Below, piece by piece: positions 9,531-18,275 of a DNA stretch of 64,000 nt. Under the pieces are notes generated by a model, which did no database searches, was not told the DNA's origin, and was given only the letters and a program-made list of their open reading frames with translations. The position numbers and the translations under genes are program-made. Where the stretch lies: assembly GCF_001315105.1 (NCBI RefSeq), contig NZ_BAZR01000003.1:248001-312000 (forward strand), in the 5' to 3' direction. The DNA comes from Paenibacillus sp. JCM 10914 (GTDB taxonomy: Bacteria > Bacillota > Bacilli > Paenibacillales > Paenibacillaceae). How positions within the stretch are numbered: the first letter of the stretch is position 1; each line of letters begins with the position of its first letter.

Positions 9531-11450
9531 ATGGAGAGAACCTTGGGGCAGAGACTAAGGATCGTACTGCCGCTATTTTTTATATTGTTGCTTAAGCTGA
9601 TGCTGTTAAGATATTTTCTCTTTAACGGTATAGCCTGGGCCAAGGTGTTTACTGACGCGCTTTCCTTGGCGGTATTGTTTAGTTTACTGGAGTTGTGCCT
9701 GCCTCATAAAGGGAAGAAGCTAGTGTATGGATGTGTTAATCTCATCTTGTCGCTAATGATGTTTGCATCGGCGGTTTATAATGTGCATTTCGGTTCGATT
9801 CCGACGTATACCACGTTGGCGGGAATCGGACAAGTCAATCAGGTAAAGGCAAGTATCGTCGCATTAATTGAACCAGAGCATTTTCTGTTCTTCGTTGATT
9901 TGGTCATCATGCTGGTCGTTTGGCTCGTACTCAAGATTCGTTCTCGTTCACGCAGAGGTCTGCATTTCGGCACTTTACATTCGTATTCGCGTACCTCATG
10001 GAGAACAGCACGGACATGGAAGCTGTCGATGTTGATTGTGCTCGTGGTCTCCGTTGCGGCCTCCGGATTGATCATTCGTAAAGAGTGGGGGATCGATAAC
10101 GAGATCGCTCGCGCAGAGCAGATGGGATACTTGAATTATCAAGTGGCTACGGTGCTGCGTAATTCACAGGAGAATCGTGCGATTGCTGAGGGGAACCTGC
10201 AGGAGACGAAGGAACGGGTCAGAGCCCTGCAAGATACGTATTCATACGTGGAGCAAGGATCAGCCAGAGATAAATATCACGGGGTGGCTGCAGGCAGTCA
10301 TGTGCTGATCGTCCAGATGGAATCGTTGCAGAATTTCCCGATCGGTCTATCCGTAAGCGGTCAAGAGTTGACTCCGGTCATGAATCAATTGGTGGAGGAA
10401 GGATTGTATTTCCCGCATATCTTTCAGCAGATTGGTCAAGGGAACACGTCCGATGCAGAGTTCGCCGTAAATACATCGATCTATCCTACAGGGGCAACAG
10501 CGATGTCTACCGGATTTGGCAGCCGGGAGCTGCCAGGCTTGCCGCGATTGCTGAATCAGATGGATTATTTTACGAGCACCTATCATGTCAATGACGTGAA
10601 GTTCTGGGATCGCAGCAAGCTCTACCCGGCGCTGGATTTTCAGAAGTATTACGATAAGCCGTATTTTAACAACGATCAATATAACGAGTTCGGACCATCC
10701 GATGAAGAACTGTTCCGTGTCGGTATGGAGCATCTGCTTGAATTGGATGAGCAAGATCAATCGGTGTATGCCCATTATATTACCGTATCCAATCATTCCC
10801 CCTTTCACGTGAAGGAGGAATTTGCCAAGATGACAGTGCCCGCAGAGCTAGAGGGAACCCACCTTGGCCATTATCTCCAATCCGTTAATTATTCCGATTA
10901 TGCTCTGGGTAAGTTGATCGATGCATTGAAAGAGAACGGATTGTGGGACAACACGCTGCTGGTCGTATATGGTGATCATTTCGGCATTAATCCAGTCGAG
11001 GCTAATGCAGAGATGATTTCTTCAAGCCTTAAGATTCCTTATCATGAACAGATCAGCCGGTTTAATATCCCACTGATTATGCATGTGCCAGGCATCGAAG
11101 AAAGCCTGGTCGTTGAAAGAGTCGGCGGACAGGTAGACATATTGCCGACGATCGCGAACCTGCTGGGCATCTCTTTAGAGCAGGAGGAGTTCACGGCATT
11201 CGGTCAAGACCTGCTGAATATCGATCATAACCTTATCGGCATGCGATATTATTTGCCAACGGGATCATTCTTCAACGATGATATTCTGTTCGTACCGGGG
11301 GACGGGTTCGAAGACGGTACGGCTGTATCATTGGAAACCATGCAGCCGGTGGAGGATATCTCATCATATCGGTCGGATTACGAGTATATCTTGCAGCTCA
11401 TGAGGTTGTCTGACGAGTATGTGAAGATGTTGCCCAAACGGAGTCCGTGA
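9531..11450 (+). CDS. ltaS: LTA synthase family sulfatase-fold protein
   Basis: Membrane-anchored polyglycerolphosphate transferase of the LtaS/YfnI/YqgS family, which builds lipoteichoic acid from phosphatidylglycerol. The N-terminal 200 residues hold about five helices, then a linker helix, then an extracellular sulfatase-like domain. That domain has VQMESLQNFPIG near 263, GNTSDAEFAVNTS around 305 (the Thr is the expected nucleophile), SNHSPFHV and YGDHFGIN near 485 for metal binding. 639 residues is a normal length. The short upstream spacing and single-gene layout suggest monocistronic transcription. Bacilli often have several paralogues, so which one this is cannot be settled here. Confidence 0.88.
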   Translation: MERTLGQRLRIVLPLFFILLLKLMLLRYFLFNGIAWAKVFTDALSLAVLFSLLELCLPHKGKKLVYGCVNLILSLMMFASAVYNVHFGSIPTYTTLAGIGQVNQVKASIVALIEPEHFLFFVDLVIMLVVWLVLKIRSRSRRGLHFGTLHSYSRTSWRTARTWKLSMLIVLVVSVAASGLIIRKEWGIDNEIARAEQMGYLNYQVATVLRNSQENRAIAEGNLQETKERVRALQDTYSYVEQGSARDKYHGVAAGSHVLIVQMESLQNFPIGLSVSGQELTPVMNQLVEEGLYFPHIFQQIGQGNTSDAEFAVNTSIYPTGATAMSTGFGSRELPGLPRLLNQMDYFTSTYHVNDVKFWDRSKLYPALDFQKYYDKPYFNNDQYNEFGPSDEELFRVGMEHLLELDEQDQSVYAHYITVSNHSPFHVKEEFAKMTVPAELEGTHLGHYLQSVNYSDYALGKLIDALKENGLWDNTLLVVYGDHFGINPVEANAEMISSSLKIPYHEQISRFNIPLIMHVPGIEESLVVERVGGQVDILPTIANLLGISLEQEEFTAFGQDLLNIDHNLIGMRYYLPTGSFFNDDILFVPGDGFEDGTAVSLETMQPVEDISSYRSDYEYILQLMRLSDEYVKMLPKRSP

Positions 11451-11477
11451 GCGTGATTAACCATAACAATTCACGGG

Positions 11478-11506
11478 TTGACATTTTGTAATTATGCCCC
11501 TAGTAT
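11478..11506 (+). promoter_or_regulatory. sigma-A promoter of the rhodanese-like gene
   Basis: TTGACA at 11478-11483, a 17-bp spacer and TAGTAT at 11501-11506. The CsoR/CstR-like palindrome begins immediately downstream at the expected start of transcription. Confidence 0.7.
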
Positions 11507-11507
11507 A

Positions 11508-11521
11508 TACCCGTAGGGGTA
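11508..11521. promoter_or_regulatory. CsoR/CstR-like operator
   Basis: The inverted repeat TACCC-GTAG-GGGTA is perfect and overlaps the start site of the promoter at 11478. This G/C-tract architecture is typical of operators for the copper sensor CsoR and the persulfide sensor CstR. Since the downstream gene is rhodanese-like, a CstR-type repressor is the better guess; no such regulator gene is in the window. Confidence 0.6.
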
Positions 11522-11596
11522 GAGATACGAAGTTTACCCGTACTCGCTAGATGAAGGTTTGATTCCTTAAACGAACTTAGATAGGAGACATGTAGC

Positions 11597-11989
11597 GTGC
11601 TGTTTGCATCTGCTTTGGTTATATGTGGCTTATTGATTGTATTGTACCGTCGTTACGTGCCGCTCTCAGGGCTGCAGCAGATGAAGTGCAGCGAACTTCA
11701 TCAGGCTCAGGATGCTTGCCCGGAACTTAAGATGCTTGATGTGCGTGATGTGTCGGAATTCACGCCGGACCCGAAGCAGGGGAGCATCAATATATCGCTG
11801 GGGCGCTTGTCTTACGTGTGGCAGATGGAGCTGGACCCGAAGGATCATGTTGTGATTGTGACACCTCGGCGTTCAGAAGGGTATCTGGCGGCACGCAAGC
11901 TGAAAAAAGCTGGCTTCACCTCATTATTTTATTTGCAAGAGGATTGCGGGACATGTCATGCGATGCAGCACACATCCGTGCGCTCCTGA
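11597..11989 (+). CDS. membrane-anchored rhodanese-like protein lacking the active-site Cys
   Basis: GTG start with ATAGGAG upstream. An N-terminal helix (residues 1-16, ending in YRRY) anchors a rhodanese domain with LDVRDVSEF near 50 and a folded end AARKLKKAGFTSLFYL. The position of the usual catalytic loop reads VTPRRSEGY, with no Cys, so classical sulfurtransferase chemistry is unlikely. A CGTC pair stands at the extreme C terminus (EDCGTCH, near residue 120) and could be the working thiol site. The CsoR/CstR-like operator upstream ties it to reactive sulfur or copper stress. Ends before a good terminator. Confidence 0.75.
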   Translation: MLFASALVICGLLIVLYRRYVPLSGLQQMKCSELHQAQDACPELKMLDVRDVSEFTPDPKQGSINISLGRLSYVWQMELDPKDHVVIVTPRRSEGYLAARKLKKAGFTSLFYLQEDCGTCHAMQHTSVRS

Positions 11990-11995
11990 TACAAG

Positions 11996-12030
11996 GGATC
12001 AGCAGACCATAAGTCTGTTGATCCTTTTTT
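11996..12030 (+). terminator. rho-independent terminator
   Basis: 12-bp stem GGATCAGCAGAC with a near-perfect complement (one G-T pair), a 5-nt loop and six T. Confidence 0.85.
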
Positions 12031-12032
12031 GT

Positions 12033-12061
12033 TTGCAATGATAATGATTATCACTTAGTAT
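12033..12061 (+). promoter_or_regulatory. promoter of the heme-monooxygenase-like gene
   Basis: TTGCAA at 12033-12038, 17-bp spacer, TAGTAT at 12056-12061. A Fur box fills the spacer. Confidence 0.65.
12039..12053. promoter_or_regulatory. Fur box
   Basis: TGATAATGATTATCA is a perfect 7-1-7 inverted repeat, the core Fur operator of Bacillus. Placed between the -35 and -10 elements, it predicts repression of the next gene in iron-replete cells. Confidence 0.85.
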
Positions 12062-12105
12062 GTAAATAGGTGTTTTCATAGATTGTAAAAGGAGTGTTTA
12101 TTTAC

Positions 12106-12444
12106 ATGTTAATCGAAACGAAGACGATCATCGTAAAGACCGGTACGTCCCATCTCGTAGTAGAACGGTTCAGCCAGCCGGGTCCGATCGAGGAGATCGA
12201 AGGTTTTATTGATCTCAGTGTGCTTGTAAAGAACGCCAAGCGTAGTGACGAAACGGAAGAGGTTATTGTCATGATTCGCTGGGAGTCCAAGGAAGCCTGG
12301 AAGCGGTGGGAGACAAGTCCTGCTCATATTCAGGGACATCGAGATAATCGGGGCAAACCGCAACCGGATCATATCGTCAGCTCGACTCATGATATGTATG
12401 AAGTGAAGGCTACCAAAGGGCCAAGACCTGTACAGGAAGTATAA
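12106..12444 (+). CDS. antibiotic biosynthesis monooxygenase (ABM) family, heme-degrading monooxygenase-like
   Basis: 112-residue ferredoxin-like ABM domain protein similar to IsdG/HmoA/HmoB of Firmicutes, which open the heme ring to release iron. Seen: VVERFSQPGPIEEIEGF near residue 20 and the core strand VIVMIRWESKEAWKRWETSPAH near 50-70, with His after SPA as in HmoB-like proteins. The ATG at 12106 is preceded by AAAAGGAG; a GTG at 12094 overlaps that site and is not used. The Fur box in its promoter supports a role in iron acquisition. Substrate is inferred. Confidence 0.8.
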   Translation: MLIETKTIIVKTGTSHLVVERFSQPGPIEEIEGFIDLSVLVKNAKRSDETEEVIVMIRWESKEAWKRWETSPAHIQGHRDNRGKPQPDHIVSSTHDMYEVKATKGPRPVQEV

Positions 12445-12473
12445 TTGTCCTATCTGCATAAGTAGAAATCGAG

Positions 12474-12499
12474 GAAGCGGCATATGCCGCTTCTTTTTT
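12474..12499 (+). terminator. rho-independent terminator
   Basis: Stem GAAGCGGCAT/ATGCCGCTTC followed by six T. Confidence 0.85.
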
Positions 12500-12609
12500 A
12501 TGCATGTATGATGGTTAGAGCGGACTTAAAGGGGATAAGAAGGAAGAATTTGGGGAAAGGTAGGGGGGATAGATAAACCAGATGGAATCGATAATCGGAG
12601 GTGTATCGG

Positions 12610-13797
12610 ATGAGCAGGGTGAAGAAAATGCTTGCCGGCTTCGGGCTTGCACTTCTCACAGCGGGCATTCTGGCATGGAGCCAGACTCAGAACTATTCCG
12701 GGCCGACTATTCCCTCAGCCGTTCATAGTAAAGAGTTGCTTAAAGACGTCGCTGTTCCATGGTCGGCCACGAAGAATACGGTTCGACTAAATACTTCTAA
12801 TCCTGTTCGTGCAGCCATACTAACATCCAAAACGTTGTGGCCATCTGACAACGCGCATAGTCGCCCAGACTGCGTCATTCTGGTGGACAGCCGTTCGTGG
12901 GCGATTGCGGCAGCAAGTACAGATTTATTACAGCATACGCTGGGTCCACTCCTGTATGTTGAAGAAGAGGGAATACCAAGGGAGACACTTGAAGAGCTAA
13001 GACGATTGAAACCCAAAGGGTCCCAGAACAACAAAGGAATCGATATTATTACGGTTGGCCCCATATCTGATGCTGTGAAGAAGGATCTAAGCGGACTAGA
13101 CTACAAAGTCGATGCGATCACTGCCGAGGATCCTGCGAGAGCAGCTGCGGCCATTGATGAGTATTCAATAGCAGTCACAGGCACCGTGTCGAGTTCCGTT
13201 ATTATAGGTTCCCTGGACCGGGCAGAGTACACTTTACCGGCGATTAGTTGGATTTCTCATAACCCGGAGGCATTGTTATATGTAAGTGCACATGAGATTC
13301 CAACTGCCACGGTGGAAGCTCTGGAGAAACGGCAGGGGCGGGCGAATATCTACATCCTTGGTCCTGAGAAAGTGGTCAGCGCTGATGTAGAGAAGATGCT
13401 GAGACCATACGGAAACGTCAAACGAATCTCGGCAGAGGACCCTTATGACAATGCAATCCAGTTCGCCCAGTACCACGATGCAGATACGGATTTTGGCTGG
13501 GGAATGCAGAGTGCAGGGTATAGTTTCTCCTTCTCTACGCCAGATGCGCCTGCGTTATCAATCGCGGCCGCCCCGCTGTCTCATATGGGACAACATGCTC
13601 CGCTGCTATTCACGGAGCGCGATGGGGTACCCCGTGCACTGACGAAATACGTTGATGCCATTCAACAGCAGCATCTTCATTCTAAGACGGATGCCCCGGT
13701 CAGCCACGCCTGGATCATCGGGGATGAACAGACCATTACGAGCCGTATCCAAACGGAACTGGATCGTATGTTAGACACGATATCTACCAATAAGTGA
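12610..13797 (+). CDS. secreted cell wall-binding repeat (PF04122-like) protein
   Basis: 395 residues. The ATG at 12610 is preceded by GGAGGTG; a GTG at 12601 overlaps that site. A basic start and hydrophobic stretch (KKMLAGFGLALLTAGILAW) form a signal peptide or N-terminal anchor. The rest contains repeats in the style of cell wall-binding repeat 2 proteins: segments such as AILTSKTLWPSDN, CVILVDSRSWAIAAAS, LLYVEEEGIP, SIAVTGTVSSS and NIYILGPEKVVS. The YILG/VTG plus LLYV pattern recurs about three times. In Clostridia such repeats bind surface polymers. Function in this organism is unknown. Confidence 0.7.
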   Translation: MSRVKKMLAGFGLALLTAGILAWSQTQNYSGPTIPSAVHSKELLKDVAVPWSATKNTVRLNTSNPVRAAILTSKTLWPSDNAHSRPDCVILVDSRSWAIAAASTDLLQHTLGPLLYVEEEGIPRETLEELRRLKPKGSQNNKGIDIITVGPISDAVKKDLSGLDYKVDAITAEDPARAAAAIDEYSIAVTGTVSSSVIIGSLDRAEYTLPAISWISHNPEALLYVSAHEIPTATVEALEKRQGRANIYILGPEKVVSADVEKMLRPYGNVKRISAEDPYDNAIQFAQYHDADTDFGWGMQSAGYSFSFSTPDAPALSIAAAPLSHMGQHAPLLFTERDGVPRALTKYVDAIQQQHLHSKTDAPVSHAWIIGDEQTITSRIQTELDRMLDTISTNK

Positions 13798-13827
13798 TTT
13801 GAACATGATGGGCCAGCAATAAAGAAA

Positions 13828-13875
13828 GGGTCATCTCCCATGCCTGAATGAAATTCAGACGTGGGGGATGACCCT
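13828..13875. terminator. bidirectional terminator between CWB gene and qox operon
   Basis: Composite hairpin: GGGTCATC pairs with GATGACCC, CCCA with TGGG, and an upper stem CTGAAT/ATTCAG closes over GAA. Shared by the two convergent transcription units. Confidence 0.75.
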
Positions 13876-13913
13876 ATTTATGTTATACGGTTGGCTTTTT
13901 GATCATAAACGTA

Positions 13914-14201
13914 TTAGGCGTACCATCCCCATACGAAGATGAATAGCGTTCCAAAGATGGTAACCAGACCTACAAACAGTGCAAATGCAATGTTGATATA
14001 TACCGACTTCTTATCCTCTGCCTCGCCTATATGCATAAACAGTACAAGCTGTACGGCAGCCTGAATTATGGCGGTAACTAACAGTATGCCCATTTTGGCC
14101 GCGGAGGGCATATCCAGCAGAACAACGAGTGCAACAGCCGAAAGGACGAGGGACGATATATAGCCTGCAACGTGCTTGATCGGAAACAGTTGTTTCAACA
14201 T
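13914..14201 (-). CDS. qoxD: cytochrome aa3 quinol oxidase subunit IV
   Basis: 95-residue three-helix membrane protein of the CyoD/QoxD (prokaryotic COX4) family: helices around residues 12-32, 38-57 and 70-93, with MHIGEAEDKKS linking the second and third. It stabilises the oxidase complex in the cytoplasmic membrane. Last gene of the qox operon, starting 1 nt after the stop of qoxC. Confidence 0.9.
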   Translation of the reverse strand: MLKQLFPIKHVAGYISSLVLSAVALVVLLDMPSAAKMGILLVTAIIQAAVQLVLFMHIGEAEDKKSVYINIAFALFVGLVTIFGTLFIFVWGWYA

Positions 14202-14202
14202 G

Positions 14203-14799
14203 TCACATCAGTCCTTTCAGATATACAAAGCTGAAGATGAAGATCCACACCACGTCCAGGAAGTGCCAGTAAAGTGAAAAGATAAACGATTTATTGGCAG
14301 TCTTATGATCGAGCCCGTGACGCTTGAGCTGAATCAAGATGGCAATTCCCCACAGTAGACCGAAGGCAACGTGAGCACCATGCGTACCCAGAAGCGTGAA
14401 CAAACTGGATGCGAATGCGCTGGTGGAGAGTGTCAGCCCTTCATGAACATAGGTAAAGAACTCATAAATTTCAACGGCCAGGAATCCTGCGCCAAGCAGC
14501 AGGGTAATGATCATAAAGATCATCATCTGCTTCTTCAGACCAAGCCGCATCGCATGGATGGCAAGTCCGATGGTGAAGCTGCTCGTTAAGAGCAAGAATG
14601 TCTCCACGAGCACAGGCGCGATCTCGAATACTTCTGGTCCACTTGGACCGCTGGCAAAGCGGTTTACGAGTACGAAGTAGACCGTAAACAATGTGGCGAA
14701 TAGCGCGATTTCCGCTCCGAGGAAGAGCCAGAAGCCAAAGATGCGATTGCGGTTCTCCTCGGTTCCGTATTCAAGCGGCTGAGTGGCATCTATTTTCAT
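14203..14799 (-). CDS. qoxC: cytochrome aa3 quinol oxidase subunit III
   Basis: 198-residue five-helix subunit III (COX3 family). Seen: FWLFLGAEIALFATLF near residue 24, EVFEIAPVLVETFLLLTSS, LGTHGAHVAFGLLWG near 140 and YWHFLDVVWIFIF near 175, all standard family motifs. It overlaps qoxB by 4 nt (ATGA), so it is translationally coupled. The length matches B. subtilis QoxC. Confidence 0.93.
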   Translation of the reverse strand: MKIDATQPLEYGTEENRNRIFGFWLFLGAEIALFATLFTVYFVLVNRFASGPSGPEVFEIAPVLVETFLLLTSSFTIGLAIHAMRLGLKKQMMIFMIITLLLGAGFLAVEIYEFFTYVHEGLTLSTSAFASSLFTLLGTHGAHVAFGLLWGIAILIQLKRHGLDHKTANKSFIFSLYWHFLDVVWIFIFSFVYLKGLM

Positions 14800-16737
14800 A
14801 CCGTATCACCCCGCAATTTTTGTTCTGTCTGAACGACTTCTTCGACCGGAATGTAATAGCCGTCATCTCGATCAAAGGACATGGATGCCAAGACGAGCAG
14901 AACGGCGATCCCTGCAATAATGGATGGCGTCCACCAACTGAAGACGAGGAAGAAGCCAAGGAAGAAGAAGGCGATACCTAGAATAAACGGTTTGCCGGAA
15001 TTGCTAGGCATATGAATCTTCTTGATCTTATCATCCATGAGCGGTTCTTTGTTCTTCTTGGAGAACCAGAAGGCGTCACGGCCCTTGATTGTAGGTGTTA
15101 CCGCAAAGTTGTATACAGGCACCGGACTTGGCGTCGCCCATTCAAGCGAACGAGCATCCCAAGGATCTCCCGTCTTGTCTCGCGGCTCGTAGCGGGTACT
15201 CCAATAGATATTGTATACCAGAATAACGAAACCGATAGCGAGACCTACGGCACCGACCATGGATAACATATTGAGCGGCCCGAAGCCGGTCTCTTCCGAA
15301 TAGGTGTACGTACGACGCGTCATTCCCATCAGCGAGGAAGAACATCGGGAAGAAGGTAACGTTGAACGAGATCGCGATGAACCAGAAAGCCAGCTTGCCG
15401 AGCTTCTCGTTCAGACGGAAACCGAATACTTTCGGGAACCAGTAATGGAATCCGGCAATGACACCGAACACAACGCCTGGAATCAGGACGTAGTGGAAAT
15501 GCGCAACCAGGAACATCGTATTATGGTACTGGTAGTCCGCACTAGCCATCGCAAGCATAACCCCCGTCACGCCGCCGATCGTAAAGATCGGGATGAATGC
15601 CAGGGAGTAGAGCATCGGTGTGGTGAAACTTATTCGGCCTTTATGGAGCGTGAATAGCCAGTTAAATATCTTGACTCCTGTTGGCACAGCGATCGCCATC
15701 GTAGTGATGGAGAAGAAACCGTTGACCATAGCGCCTTGACCCATCGTGTAGAAATGGTGAGCCCATACCAAGAAGGAAAGCGCTGAAATGACGAGCATAC
15801 TCATGACCATCGACGTATACCCGTACAGATTCTTTCTGGCGAAGGTCGATATGATCTCACTGAATATGCCGAACGCTGGCAACACGACGATGTATACTTC
15901 GGGGTGTCCCCATACCCAGAACAGGTTGGCCCAGAGCATATCCATCCCGCCGTTCGTCATCGTGAAGAACTGCGAGCCGAACACGCGGTCAAACATCATA
16001 AGCAGCAGGGCAATCGTAAGCACCGGGAAGGCAAAAATGATGATGACGCACGTGATCAGAATCGACCAAGTGAACATCGGCATACGCATCAAGGTCATGC
16101 CCGGCGCACGCATCTTCAGGATCGTGACAATGAAGTTCAGACCGGTGAGAAGAGTACCTATACCGGATATCTGAAGCGACAGCGAGTAGTAGTTGTTACC
16201 GACGGTCGGACTAAATTCAATGCTAGCCAGCGGGAAGTAGGCAGACCAGCCTGCGTCCGGCGAACCTCCGATAACAAATGAAATGTTGAACAGCATGGCA
16301 CCGGCAAAGAAAAGCCAGAAGCTGATCGCGTTTAATTTAGGGAATGCGACGTCGCGCGCGCCAATCTGCAGCGGAATGATGACATTCATCAGACCGAAGA
16401 TAAATGGCATCGCCATAAACAGGATCATGATGACGCCATGCGTCGTAAATACCTCATTATAGTGCTGCCCTGTTAGAAACTCCATTTCAGGGGCTGCTGT
16501 TTGTGCACGCATCATCAGTGCATCGACACCGCCGCGGAATAACATAATCAAGGCCGCGATGACGTACATGACACCGATTTTCTTATGATCAACGGTCGTC
16601 AACCATTCCCGCCAGAGATAACCCCACTTCTTGTAGTAAGTTAACCCGAAGAGAATCGCGAGCGAGACGAGAACGATACTTACCATGGCGCCGTAGATCA
16701 ACGGATCGCCGGTAACGAAAAATTCGTCCCATTTCAT
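14796..16737 (-). pseudogene. qoxB: cytochrome aa3 quinol oxidase subunit I, frameshifted
   Basis: Heme-copper oxidase catalytic subunit that reduces O2 and pumps protons. Seen: [14 protein letters not shown] (heme ligand His), [14 protein letters not shown] (CuB ligands and the cross-linked Tyr), [10 protein letters not shown], and [11 protein letters not shown] for the remaining heme ligands. The frame breaks after [10 protein letters not shown] at about 15333. Inserting two G in the minus strand (CTCGCTG to CTCGGGCTG) restores [15 protein letters not shown] and reaches the stop at 14796. The restored protein is 647 residues, close to the roughly 649 of B. subtilis QoxB. A second-frame continuation this well conserved argues for a sequencing error. 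AAAGGAG precedes the ATG. Confidence 0.93.
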
Positions 16738-16810
16738 AAAGGCCTAGCTCCTTTCTGGATGTATGAAATAGATCGGGATTGAGCATTCACTGATGTGTGC
16801 GGTCTCCCAT

Positions 16811-17809
16811 TTAATGTCCATCGTGTTCATGGGCCGGGCTCTCCTCGGCAGGGGAGTTTGGCAGCGGCTCGTTCGGATTCACGTTCGTCTCGCTGTCCAA
16901 TTCCGACTCTTCCGTAGTTGACGGGTCCGGGTAATGCTCCTGATGTTCCTCATGGTCTTCGTTGCTGCTACCGCCATGATGATGACCTTCTTCAGGTGGA
17001 GGACTGAAATCCAAATGATGATTCGAGAAGCTCATTCTGCCGACATGTGCGGTGTCCAGCAGTTTATTGAATTCTTCCTCCGTAAGTGGCGGGGCTGTCT
17101 CTTTGACATCCTTGACCCACTTCTCAAACTCAGCTGGCGGCATGGAGAGTGCTTCGAACTCCATATGTGCAAATCCCTCACCGTTAAAGTTCGCGTTACG
17201 TCCCATCATCGATGCGGACTCTTCTGCGACCATGTTCAGCTTCGTGATCATATCGCTCATCGCGTACTTCTGACCGTGCAGTTGAGGAATCCAGAAGCTT
17301 GAGATGGTACCGAAGGAGTAAAGATTAAACTCGATCGGGCGGTTTGTCGGAATATTCACGTAATTGACGGTTTCGATGCCTTCTTCCGGATAGCTAAAGT
17401 GCCATTTCCAGTTGGAAGAAGAAGCATAAATAACGAGCGGCTTTTGATCCTCATAGCCGGCAGGAACATTCTCTACCGCCACCGTGGTCTTGACCGTCAC
17501 GACCGAAAGAATGGCGACAATAACAATCGGGATCGCCGTCCATAGAATCTCCAGCCATTTACTGCCTTCCTCGTGTGGAGGCTCATAACCCTCGTTGGAT
17601 TTCCTGGCTCGGTACTTGGTGAGCATGAAGATGTAAAGCGCATAAACGACAACTAATATCCCGACCATCATTAGAATGGAGAAAATGATTGTATCGGATA
17701 GGGTTCTGGCAGCCGGTCCTTTCGGATCTAATACGGTGAGTGAGCTGCAGCCCGATAAAAGCAATGTGAAGCTCATAAGAATTGCAAATAACGGCCCTCT
17801 TCTGTTCAT
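16811..17809 (-). CDS. qoxA: cytochrome aa3 quinol oxidase subunit II (lipoprotein) with His-rich tail
   Basis: Subunit II: signal peptide with lipobox LLLSGC (residues 14-19), two transmembrane helices, then a cupredoxin domain with NWKWHFSYPEEG and SFWIPQLHGQKYAM. The Cys/His/Met ligands of the CuA centre are missing, which marks a quinol rather than cytochrome c oxidase. The ATG at 17809 has AAAGGGG and precedes the signal peptide; the in-frame upstream ATG at 17935 would bury it. After the core, a tail of about 70 residues rich in His, Glu, Pro and Ser (GHHHGG, HEEHQEH, AHEHDGH) extends from the outer face. Confidence 0.92.
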   Translation of the reverse strand: MNRRGPLFAILMSFTLLLSGCSSLTVLDPKGPAARTLSDTIIFSILMMVGILVVVYALYIFMLTKYRARKSNEGYEPPHEEGSKWLEILWTAIPIVIVAILSVVTVKTTVAVENVPAGYEDQKPLVIYASSSNWKWHFSYPEEGIETVNYVNIPTNRPIEFNLYSFGTISSFWIPQLHGQKYAMSDMITKLNMVAEESASMMGRNANFNGEGFAHMEFEALSMPPAEFEKWVKDVKETAPPLTEEEFNKLLDTAHVGRMSFSNHHLDFSPPPEEGHHHGGSSNEDHEEHQEHYPDPSTTEESELDSETNVNPNEPLPNSPAEESPAHEHDGH

Positions 17810-17864
17810 GATGTACCCCTTTCCTTGAAACGGCTTGTTTCGATTCCGTGTACTTGACACCTCT

Positions 17865-17893
17865 ATAGTAGAAATTTCCGAATCGCTTTGCAA
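17865..17893 (-). promoter_or_regulatory. promoter of the qoxABCD operon
   Basis: Read on the minus strand: TTGCAA, 17-bp spacer, TACTAT, about 55 nt before the qoxA ATG. Confidence 0.55.
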
Positions 17894-17935
17894 AACACAT
17901 AAGATAACATAAATAACAGTTAAATCCATATTCAT

Positions 17936-18275
17936 GACGATGTGCGTAACTTTATGTGTGCAATTTGTTACAAAGTTGTTCGATTGTGAGGCAGATCATT
18001 GTAGTGACGCGGTTTTAAGGCAGTTCATACATTGTTCAAACATTCACGAGAGTTACCAGTTTCGTCACAAGTTCGGGCTGTTTTTTATGTGGAATCTCGA
18101 TTAAAGAGAGCGACTAAGCCCAGTAATGACAAGGAATTAATGGGGATGTACATAAATTCACAAATTATGTTATGGCTAAAATCATTTCCATTTTCACTGG
18201 TTCATAAGTTGCCTATTCCTTCTTATGATATGATGGTAATAATGAGCAAGATTACGGAAGGTGAGGGCGACGGGA
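17936..18275. other. intergenic region between qoxA and the histidine kinase
   Basis: AT-rich divergent control region. I see no gene, hairpin terminator or clear operator; short TTTATGTG-like repeats occur near 17950 and 18085. The kinase promoter is not obvious. Confidence 0.4.
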
